From positions 1 through 5,100 of the forward strand of contig JAEYWB010000027.1 in the NCBI GenBank assembly GCA_023429275.1: a stretch of DNA of 5,100 nucleotides, in the 5' to 3' direction. Shown one piece after another: positions 1-5,100 of the stretch; within the stretch, counting starts at the first letter, position 1, and each line of letters begins with the position of its first letter. Position numbers and translations under genes: made by a program. Under the pieces are notes generated by a model. It saw nothing but the letters and a program-made list of their open reading frames with translations. It ran no database searches and was not told the origin of the DNA. This DNA is from Planctomycetota bacterium (GTDB taxonomy: Bacteria > Planctomycetota > Planctomycetia > Planctomycetales > Planctomycetaceae).

Positions 1-1131
1 CAGTCCCAGGAAGTCATTCAGCTTCGAATCTTCGGAAGGCCGCGCGAGGGCGACCACCGCGGTTTCATTCGCCGCTCCGGCCTCACGGCGCCCTTCCGTG
101 TCGGCCGCCTCCACTGTCGCGCCGGACTGCTGACAGGTCTCGAGGGCGGCGAGCACTTCGGTCATCGACTGGAATCGGTCCGCCGGGCTCTTGGCGATCA
201 TCTTCCGGTAGACGGCGTCGAGGGACGCGGTCGCATCGGTCCGTGCGGAGAGGAGAGACGGAATGGGGCTGTTCGCATGGGCCATCAACCGGGCCATGAG
301 CGACTCCCCTCCGAAGAGTGGCCGGCCTGCCAGCAGGTACCAGAACGTCGCGCCGAGCGAGTAGATGTCGCTCCGCCCGTCGGCGTTCCGGGTGCTCATC
401 GCCTGTTCGGGGGCGATGTAGTCCACAGTTCCCATGACTGCCCCGGTCGTCGTCAATTCGGCGTTCGCCCCCGTTTCTCCTTCGATCCGCGCGAGCCCCA
501 TGTCGAGGATCTTGACCGTGCCGTCCTGATCGAGAAGCAGGTTGGCCGGCTTGATATCGCGGTGGATGACGCCGTGCCGGTGAGCGTACTCGAGTCCTCT
601 CGCCACCTGCGTCACGCAGCTCACCGCCTGTTCGATCGACAGCGGGCCGCGCTTCTTCACGATCGACGCGAGATCGCCGCCGTCGACGAACTGCATCACG
701 AAGAAATGCGTGCCGTTCGCCTCGTCGGCGTCGAAGGCGGTCACGATGTTCGGGTGATCGAGCCGCGCGGCAGCCTGGACCTCGCGATGGAACCGGGCCA
801 GGAGATCCGCCGTCTTGACCAGCTTGGGGGAGAGGACCTTGAGGGCGACGACCCGGTTCATTCGCCGGTGCCTCGCCTTGAGGACCATCCCCATTCCCCC
901 CTGGCCGAGCTTGTCGAGAATCTCGTAGTTCCCGAGAACGAGCCCCTTCCCCTTGCCGGCGTAAACCTGCTGCGCCTGATAGGCGGTGAGGAGCTTGTGC
1001 CTGACGAGAAGGCGGGCAAACGTCTCGACATCGGCCGGCCCGAACCTGGCGCGAAGCGCGGAGACGTCGGAGTCGGAAACGATTCCGCTTTCCGCCAGAT
1101 GCGCAGCGAAACTCTCAAGAGAAACCGCCAT
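1..1131 (-). CDS. Hanks-type serine/threonine protein kinase, planctomycete type (C-terminal part outside window)
   Basis: This is the N-terminal 377 residues of a Ser/Thr protein kinase; the gene continues past base 1. Residues 1-66 form a small helical module ending in 'HKLLTAYQAQQVYAGKGKG', a pattern known before planctomycete kinase domains. The kinase domain spans about residues 69-332. It has a glycine loop GQGGMG (76-81), the ATP lysine in VVALKVL (K98), the alpha-C glutamate in HREVQAA (E117), the catalytic loop HRDIKPAN (190-197, D192), a metal site reading DMG instead of DFG (210-212), a threonine-bearing activation loop near 227-229, APE (240-242) and the conserved arginine in SPADRF (R319). 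All catalytic residues are present, so activity is likely. After residue 333 a charged linker begins; a membrane segment or sensor domain usually follows in this family but cannot be seen here. The ATG at 1131 is preceded by GGTGAG six bases upstream. Substrate and signal are unknown. Confidence 0.95.
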   Translation of the reverse strand, partial: MAVSLESFAAHLAESGIVSDSDVSALRARFGPADVETFARLLVRHKLLTAYQAQQVYAGKGKGLVLGNYEILDKLGQGGMGMVLKARHRRMNRVVALKVLSPKLVKTADLLARFHREVQAAARLDHPNIVTAFDADEANGTHFFVMQFVDGGDLASIVKKRGPLSIEQAVSCVTQVARGLEYAHRHGVIHRDIKPANLLLDQDGTVKILDMGLARIEGETGANAELTTTGAVMGTVDYIAPEQAMSTRNADGRSDIYSLGATFWYLLAGRPLFGGESLMARLMAHANSPIPSLLSARTDATASLDAVYRKMIAKSPADRFQSMTEVLAALETCQQSGATVEAADTEGRREAGAANETAVVALARPSEDSKLNDFLGL

Positions 1132-1245
1132 GCCCGACTCACCCGCTGGGGAGGCCCAGGGCAGTTCCCGCGATTGCCGGGAGGCCGAGAGCGCGTCCTC
1201 TCGGGAAAGTGTACCAGTCTGGCGATCGTCCGGAACAGGCTGAGT
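1132..1245 (-). other. Intergenic gap with two GC-rich hairpins
   Basis: This gap lies between the stop of the 176-residue exported protein gene and the start of the kinase gene, which run in the same direction. It contains a perfect inverted repeat, CCGAGAG / CTCTCGG at 1185-1191 and 1198-1204, around a 6-base loop, and a weaker one, TCCCG / CGGGA at 1166-1170 and 1178-1182. No T-run follows on the minus strand, so neither is a canonical intrinsic terminator. They could attenuate transcription or shape the kinase mRNA leader. A TACACT hexamer (minus strand, 1213-1208) could be a -10 box, but the matching -35 position, TTCCGG, is poor, so I do not call a promoter. Confidence 0.4.
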
Positions 1246-1776
1246 TCAGTCTTCCGACAGCCGAAGCTCCATCGTCCAGATCGGCCCCAGCTTTTCCTTG
1301 TCTCCGTCCTTGATCTTCTGGCGGTACTCGCCGCGCCAGACGCCCGGCTGATTCTTCTTCGAAGTGAGGAGCGCCTGCCCCTTCAGGTCTCCGCTGAGAA
1401 AAGTCAGCCGGATCCGGCCGTCGCTCGTCTTGGCGATATCCCCGATACGTTTGGCTTCCGGAGGCGCGGGGAGCTTGAGGCTGCCCCCTTCTCCTCCCGG
1501 GAGCTTTCCCCTCTCCGGCAGGCGGAACTCCTTTTCGACCTGAAAGATGGCGAGCTTGTCGATCCGGATGCGGCCGGAAAGGGGCTCGTCCGCCCCCTTC
1601 CGGGTGGCGTTGTATTGCCAGATCCCCCCTTCAATCTGGTCGTTCGGCCGGCGGTCGCGAGACTCCCCGGGAACGGGAGGCAGCGGCGGCTGAGCCAGGG
1701 CGACGCCAGTTGAAGCCACAAGGAGACAGATCAGTCCGGTTCGAAGTGTGATATGACGTGGAATGGAGATGCGCAT
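1246..1776 (-). CDS. Exported protein of unknown function, 176 residues
   Basis: I do not recognise a named family. Residues 1-28 are a clear signal peptide: basic start with R2, R7 and R12, hydrophobic core GLICLLVASTGVA, cleavage predicted after ALA with QPP following. The mature part begins with a Pro/Arg-rich stretch (29-46). From about 49 to 174 come alternating hydrophobic/polar segments (GGIWQYNATR, SGRIRIDKLAIFQVE, GRIRLTFLSGD, GQALLTSKK, GVWRGEYRQK, PIWTMELRLSED), which suggests a small beta-sheet or barrel domain with three regularly placed tryptophans (W53, W147, W167). No catalytic motif or membrane anchor is visible, so it is probably periplasmic or exported. The ATG at 1776 has only a weak AGGG seven bases upstream but places the signal peptide correctly. 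The kinase gene follows 114 bases downstream. Its reading frame fits the local high GC at third positions. Confidence 0.8.
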   Translation of the reverse strand: MRISIPRHITLRTGLICLLVASTGVALAQPPLPPVPGESRDRRPNDQIEGGIWQYNATRKGADEPLSGRIRIDKLAIFQVEKEFRLPERGKLPGGEGGSLKLPAPPEAKRIGDIAKTSDGRIRLTFLSGDLKGQALLTSKKNQPGVWRGEYRQKIKDGDKEKLGPIWTMELRLSED

Positions 1777-1996
1777 GGAGATGCCCTGGGGATGTCGTTG
1801 TCTGCGAAAACGTCGAGCCCGAGATAGACTTCCCGCCCAGTATGAGATGCGCCCGGTCCGGACTCCAGCCTAATCGGGGTGCCATCGATGCACAGACACA
1901 TTCGCCCGCGCGGCGGCCTGCGACTGGTTCGGAGGAAACGGGCGGGGTACCCTTGAAGCGTCCTGTCTTTCTTTCGTCCCCGGAGCGGAGGCCCGC
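1777..1996. other. Divergent intergenic region (220 bases)
   Basis: This gap separates two divergently transcribed genes, so promoters for both should lie here. I cannot place either with confidence. On the minus strand, CATACT preceded at 18 bases by CTGGAG is a weak sigma-70-like candidate; on the plus strand TTGAAG near 1953 has no fitting -10 element. Two perfect 8-base palindromes, GTCCGGAC (1856-1863) and GGGTACCC (1955 area), are too short to interpret. No tRNA, riboswitch or repeat is evident. Confidence 0.4.
1987..1991 (+). promoter_or_regulatory. Ribosome-binding site GGAGG for the 514-residue exported protein
   Basis: GGAGG lies five bases before the ATG at 1997. It fixes the start, which in turn places a complete signal peptide at the N-terminus. 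Confidence 0.7.
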
Positions 1997-3541
1997 ATGG
2001 TCCGGTCGTCATTTCGAGGGTCCTGGGGCCACTTGCCGCTTGTCCTGAGCCTGGGAATTCCCCTGGCGTTTCCTCTGGCCGAGATTCGGGCCCAGCCCCC
2101 TGCCGGGGGGGCTCTCCCGGTCCAGGAGGCTTCGGTCGCATCGTCCGTCCTGGCGGAGCTCGGGGCGCTCACGGAGGCCCTGGAGATTCATGCTCAGGCC
2201 CGGAAGAAGGCCGAGCAGTCGCTGAACCTGGCGATTGAGGGGGCGATTGCCGATTCCGCCGGCGCCGGAAACCATGACGAGACGCGTCGGCTGCGAACGC
2301 TCCAGGAGATCCTTCGACGGACGCACCAGCCGCCGGAAGGGGCGGGCCCGGAGCTTCAGCCGGCGATCGACCGCTACCGCGTGACGATGCGAGTCGCCGA
2401 CCGGTTCCTTGACGGGTTCTACTCGGAGGCGATCGGCGTCCTCACCCGCGAGAAGTTCTTCGACGAGGCCAACCTTCTCGCGGCAGAACGGGCCGCCCGG
2501 AAGGGGCCGCCAGCGCGGGCCGACGCCCGCCCCCCTGTCGCCCATCCGCCGGTGGGGGTCGCCGGAGAGGGGAAGGGCAGCGCGGCATCGCAAGGTGGTG
2601 CGGCTGTCCCCGCCGGCCGCCCCGCCAATCCCGCCTCCTCTTCGCCCCTGGCATGTTCATCGCCCCCGACAGGACCATCGGTCCCGACAGGATCATCGGT
2701 CCCGGCAGGAGCGCCTCGCCAGATGATCTCGCTTCAGGCTCCGGCCATCGAGGCGACGAATCCTTCTCCTGACCTGGAGGTCGTCAGCGCGATCTGGACG
2801 GCGGACCCGCGGTACTACCAGGGGAAGGCCTCCAGGGTCATCGCAACGGAGAGCGTGCGGCGACAACTCAAGGGGGACCGGGTGATCGTCTCCTCGGCCG
2901 TCTTCGGAGAGATGAAAGGCCTGATGGCCCCGAAGTGCCTCGAGCTGACGCTGAAAAGCGAAGGGGGCTCGCCGTTCCTCCTGAGGCTTCACGAAGGGTC
3001 GGAAGTCGTCGCGCGGGAGCTCACGTCGCCTCTCGACAAGGTGAACGCCAGGCCGATCCGTGGGACGTCGCTGGAGCTGATGCTCGCCAGCTGGGGGCTG
3101 CGGGACGAGGAACGGGGGGCTTCGGTCGCTGCGGAGTACGCGCAAAGATTCAAGACGGGAAGGAATGTCGCGGCCTCGACGGCTCTCTTTGGCGAACTCG
3201 AATTCGGAAAGCCGAAGGTGCTGAGGACGCTCTGGCGGGTCGGTCGGACGCTGCTCTATGTGAAGCAGGCGGAGAACTCGGAGGTCGTCGTCGAAGGGGA
3301 TGGAGCGGCTGACGTTCCCGTGGACGAGGGGCCGGGAATCGAGGCTCCCCATGTCAGCCCGCCCATGATCGAGATACCCAAGTCAGATTCCCCTTCGATC
3401 GAGATACCCAAATCAGATTCCCCTTCGATCGAGACGCCCAGGGCCGGGACGCCTTCGATCAGGGGGCCTGAAACGGATCCTCCCGAAGCCAGTCCGCCCG
3501 GGATCGAATCGCCCGATCCCGCGTCGTCGGGCTCCCGATGA
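1997..3541 (+). CDS. Exported multidomain protein with tandem duplicated domain and decapeptide-repeat tail
   Basis: The 514-residue product is of unknown function. Residues 1-32 look like a signal peptide (basic start, hydrophobic LPLVLSLGIPLAFPLA, likely cut after EIRA before QPP). Residues 45-168 are largely helical and charged, perhaps coiled-coil. Residues 170-245 are a Pro/Ala/Gly/Ser linker including PTGPSV-PTGSSV-PAGAPR. Residues 259-339 and 358-432 are two copies of one domain: 'LEVVSAIW...SSAVFGEM...KCLELTLK...EGSEVV' aligns with 'LELMLASW...STALFGEL...KVLRTLWR...ENSEVV'. The layout (an 'ArYG'-like start, a central FGE/FGD, then K-x-L-x-V and a terminal E-G-S) recalls the DnaJC11 C-terminal domain (DUF3395) and related planctomycete repeats; that link is inference. 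Residues 448-497 are five decapeptide repeats (consensus I-E-x-P-x-x-x-x-P-S), probably disordered. A GGAGG ribosome-binding site supports the ATG. There is no catalytic motif; a structural or binding role in the cell envelope is plausible. Confidence 0.85.
   Translation: MVRSSFRGSWGHLPLVLSLGIPLAFPLAEIRAQPPAGGALPVQEASVASSVLAELGALTEALEIHAQARKKAEQSLNLAIEGAIADSAGAGNHDETRRLRTLQEILRRTHQPPEGAGPELQPAIDRYRVTMRVADRFLDGFYSEAIGVLTREKFFDEANLLAAERAARKGPPARADARPPVAHPPVGVAGEGKGSAASQGGAAVPAGRPANPASSSPLACSSPPTGPSVPTGSSVPAGAPRQMISLQAPAIEATNPSPDLEVVSAIWTADPRYYQGKASRVIATESVRRQLKGDRVIVSSAVFGEMKGLMAPKCLELTLKSEGGSPFLLRLHEGSEVVARELTSPLDKVNARPIRGTSLELMLASWGLRDEERGASVAAEYAQRFKTGRNVAASTALFGELEFGKPKVLRTLWRVGRTLLYVKQAENSEVVVEGDGAADVPVDEGPGIEAPHVSPPMIEIPKSDSPSIEIPKSDSPSIETPRAGTPSIRGPETDPPEASPPGIESPDPASSGSR
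2666..2719 (+). repeat. 18-base tandem repeat, three units, in linker coding sequence
   Basis: Units at 2666-2683 and 2684-2701 differ at one base (cca versus tca codon); the third, 2702-2719, is diverged. They encode PTGPSV, PTGSSV and PAGAPR within the Pro-rich linker of the 514-residue protein. This fits replication slippage in a disordered region that tolerates length change. Confidence 0.65.
3341..3460 (+). repeat. 30-base tandem repeat encoding decapeptides
   Basis: Units 3371-3400 and 3401-3430 match at 29 of 30 bases; the only difference is aag/aaa at 3382 versus 3412, which is silent. Unit 3431-3460 is diverged, and 3341-3370 is a still weaker copy. The two near-identical units each encode IEIPKSDSPS with a register offset of one codon. 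They use ATA, TCA and AAA codons that are uncommon in the rest of this GC-rich gene. The near identity at silent positions suggests a recent duplication. Confidence 0.85.
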
Positions 3542-3561
3542 TCGCCCGCCATTTCGTCGAG

Positions 3562-4935
3562 TTACTTCGCCTGTTCGGCCGTGAAGGTGATTGCGATCGG
3601 CTTCCCCGGGTCGAGCTCCTTCGGCTGCGGGACGAGAACGAATGTGTCCGTCACCACCGGGCTCCACTCCTGGCCGCTTGAGATCGCGACGTTACGAATC
3701 CGGTGCGGCACGAACGCGAAGATCGGACGGCCCCCGCGCTGTGAGCCGTTCGTGCTGATCGGCTCGAAGGTCTTCGCACCTCGCTTCGGGACGATCGTCA
3801 GCGTGTAAGTCCCATCCTTCTCCGTCAGCTCCTGTTCCCAGGCCCGTTCGGCGGGTTTCATCCGGGCCTTCCAGGCGGGGTCCCCATAGAAGGCGACGAC
3901 GTCCCGATCGTACAGCAGGCCGTTGCGCGACCCGTCACCTGACTCCATCCGGGCTTCCTGGGGAAACTCGGTCTCGAGCTTGTGCAGCAGCGCCTGGTGA
4001 TTGGCATAGAAGGCTTCGGCGAGCGTGAACCGGCCCGGCTGCTCGACGAAGTAGTCCAGCAGCCCCCACCCGCCGTACCCGTACCACGTCAACACGGTGT
4101 AGCCGACCATCTGGTCGACGCCGGCCGAGTTCAGCCACGCCAGCGCCATCGCATCCGGCCCGTCGATGTGTCCCATCAGGCAGTTCCCGACCGCGAGGTA
4201 GACCTTCGGACTGGGAGACTTGATCACGTGCGTCGTTCCCTGCGTGTTCACTCCCAGCAGATTTCCCCCCTTGGACTGGAATGTCCCGTTCCGATAGCGG
4301 AATCCGATCTGCCAGTCCCGTTCGGTGGCGTGGCCAGAGGTGACGAAGAGCTCCGCCTTGAAGTCATTGAGCGCATCGACAAGCGACTTTGTGGAGTCGA
4401 CGGCCCCCTTTTCGGCGGCGGGGGCTTCGCCCGGCTTCTTCCGGACAACGTGTCCCGGGTCGAGTTCGGAATACCACACCCCCTCGTCGCACAGCTCGAG
4501 AGCGATGTCGGTCCCGGCGGCCGCCCGGCGGATCTCGAGCGGTTCGGTCCGTCGCGCGATCCGCAGGGCATTTTCCGCATCGAACCCGGTCAGGATTCCC
4601 CAGATCGTATCGGTATAGGGATCCTCATCGAGCCGGCGAGTCAGCCGGTGAACATTGGCGACGAAGTCGCGCGTCGCCTCGGCCGGCGTGGCGACGAAGC
4701 AGGCGTACTTCGGGATCGCCGGCGAGAGTGACTCGCGCGCCTCGGCCAATCTGTCGTAGACGACGACGCGTCCGTGATGCTTCGTCACGAGTGTGTCGAC
4801 GACGCTGCTCCAACCGGGATCTCCCAGCGTCGATCGGGAGACGACCACGGCGTAGTCCGCAGCCGGTTCCGCCCCGGATGCAGAGACCGTTGTGACGAAC
4901 CACAGAAGAGCGAACGCCGGCAGCCGCAGGGTCAT
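3562..4935 (-). CDS. Exported gingipain-like (clan CD, C25-type) cysteine peptidase candidate
   Basis: From the start chosen here the product has 457 residues. Residues 1-22 form a signal peptide (TLRLPAFALLWFVTTVSASGA, then EPAADY). Residues 28-130 resemble the N-terminal alpha/beta half of C25 peptidases (YAVVVSRST opening strand, DEDPYTDTIWGILTGFDAENAL). The candidate catalytic histidine is H202 in LFVTSGHATERDW and the candidate cysteine is C252 in VYLAVGNCLMG, both after hydrophobic strands as in the caspase/gingipain fold. VVAFYGDPAW (347-355) matches the YGDPA motif that closes the C25 domain, and residues 370-457 look like a beta-sandwich, as in the domain that follows the gingipain catalytic domain. 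The family assignment is by motif only. The frame stays open upstream with ATGs at 4944, 5022 and 5025; 4935 is preferred because it gives a compact signal peptide and a GGA nine bases upstream, while the longer forms add a polar Cys-containing stretch before it. The substrate is unknown. Confidence 0.85.
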   Translation of the reverse strand: MTLRLPAFALLWFVTTVSASGAEPAADYAVVVSRSTLGDPGWSSVVDTLVTKHHGRVVVYDRLAEARESLSPAIPKYACFVATPAEATRDFVANVHRLTRRLDEDPYTDTIWGILTGFDAENALRIARRTEPLEIRRAAAGTDIALELCDEGVWYSELDPGHVVRKKPGEAPAAEKGAVDSTKSLVDALNDFKAELFVTSGHATERDWQIGFRYRNGTFQSKGGNLLGVNTQGTTHVIKSPSPKVYLAVGNCLMGHIDGPDAMALAWLNSAGVDQMVGYTVLTWYGYGGWGLLDYFVEQPGRFTLAEAFYANHQALLHKLETEFPQEARMESGDGSRNGLLYDRDVVAFYGDPAWKARMKPAERAWEQELTEKDGTYTLTIVPKRGAKTFEPISTNGSQRGGRPIFAFVPHRIRNVAISSGQEWSPVVTDTFVLVPQPKELDPGKPIAITFTAEQAK

Positions 4936-5015
4936 GGGAGTCATTCCGTGGAGACATTCGCCCGCCAGGTCCGATCGGGCATCCAGCGGCGGGCAGGTCC
5001 GGCAGGAGGTTTCAG

Positions 5016-5100
5016 GTGACATCATGCCGTCCGCCCATGACGCATTCCACCCGCCGTCGCATGAACGGAGCCGCGAATCGGCTCGACAGTCCCCCCGGCG
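5016..5100 (+). CDS. Possible start of a divergent gene, truncated by window edge
   Basis: A full AGGAGG at 5004-5009 lies six bases before a GTG at 5016, and the frame stays open to the window end (28 codons, with in-frame ATGs at 5037 and 5061). The visible peptide (starting MTSCRPPMTHSTRRRMNG if GTG is the start) is basic and shows no recognisable motif. A divergent gene here would sit 80 bases from the peptidase start at 4935. It could equally be chance, because two minus-strand frames across the same bases are also open until stops at 5022-5024 and 5012-5014 and could be the tail of an upstream minus-strand gene. Confidence 0.3.
   Translation, partial: MTSCRPPMTHSTRRRMNGAANRLDSPPG

Noticed and set aside
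277..1713. Long plus-strand open frame of 478 codons
   Set aside because: It lies antisense to the kinase and the 176-residue exported protein, both with clear motifs. Its translation is Arg/Pro/Glu-rich with no domain, as expected from the complement of high-GC codons.
1731..2141. Minus-strand open frame of 136 codons across the divergent intergenic region
   Set aside because: Its middle (from about 1900 down to 1777, reading RLESGPG...VYLGLDVFADND) looks somewhat protein-like, but the frame is antisense to the signal peptide of the 514-residue protein, overlaps the start of the 176-residue gene, has only moderate GC at third positions and shows no family I recognise. A remnant gene cannot be fully excluded.
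2009..2593. Minus-strand open frame of 194 codons
   Set aside because: It is the complement of the plus-strand 514-residue gene, Arg/Pro/Gly-rich, without a motif.
2693..3352. Minus-strand open frame of 219 codons
   Set aside because: It is antisense to the duplicated domains of the exported protein, has Arg-rich composition and no recognisable domain.
3371..3430. Tandem 30-base repeats considered as a CRISPR or iteron array
   Set aside because: The units are directly adjacent with no spacers, lie in frame inside a coding sequence and decay into diverged copies.
3256..3552. Minus-strand frame with repeats of SIEGESDLGI
   Set aside because: The repeats are simply the complement of the 30-base coding repeat on the plus strand. 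There is no good ribosome-binding site.
3982..4731. Plus-strand open frame of 249 codons
   Set aside because: It is antisense to the peptidase catalytic region, whose His, Cys and YGDPA motifs show the minus strand is coding.
1..5100. Mobile element, defence island or secondary-metabolite cluster
   Set aside because: No transposase, integrase, tRNA junction, terminal inverted repeats, or recognisable defence or biosynthetic genes were found. The kinase and the peptidase are too far apart, on opposite sides of unrelated genes, to argue for one system.

Overview
The window looks like chromosomal DNA of a planctomycete (Planctomycetota). It is GC-rich, and three signs point to that phylum. First, a serine/threonine kinase carries the short N-terminal module, ending in a 'LLTAYQAQQVYAGKGKGLVLGNY'-type stretch, that typically precedes planctomycete kinase domains. 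Second, three of the four clear genes encode exported proteins that look lineage-specific. Third, neighbouring genes are loosely arranged and often divergent or convergent, with little operon structure. The genus cannot be fixed from the sequence alone.

Layout: (1) bases 1-1131, minus strand, N-terminal 377 residues of a Hanks-type Ser/Thr protein kinase that runs off the left edge. (2) 1132-1245, a short gap with a perfect 7-bp GC-rich hairpin and a weaker one. (3) 1246-1776, minus strand, a 176-residue exported protein of unknown function, probably beta-rich. (4) 1777-1996, a divergent intergenic region. (5) 1997-3541, plus strand, a 514-residue exported protein with a helical N-terminal part, a Pro/Ser/Gly-rich linker, two tandem copies of a roughly 75-80-residue domain, and a decapeptide-repeat tail. 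(6) 3542-3561, a 20-base convergent gap. (7) 3562 to about 4935, minus strand, an exported caspase/gingipain-fold (clan CD, C25-like) cysteine peptidase candidate with His and Cys motifs, an 'FYGDPAW' motif and a C-terminal beta-sandwich-like region. (8) 5016-5100, plus strand, a possible start of a divergent gene with a strong ribosome-binding site, cut by the right edge.

The genes do not form an evident pathway. The 176-residue protein gene and the kinase gene are co-directional and 114 bases apart, so they might be co-transcribed. The 514-residue protein and the peptidase converge and are probably independent. I found no RNA gene, CRISPR array, insertion sequence, prophage or recognisable defence system. 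The most notable points are the internally duplicated domain, which may relate to the DnaJC11 C-terminal domain (DUF3395), and the gingipain-like peptidase with a Gly-His-Ala motif in place of Gly-His-Gly. I do not see a convincing undescribed multi-gene system here.
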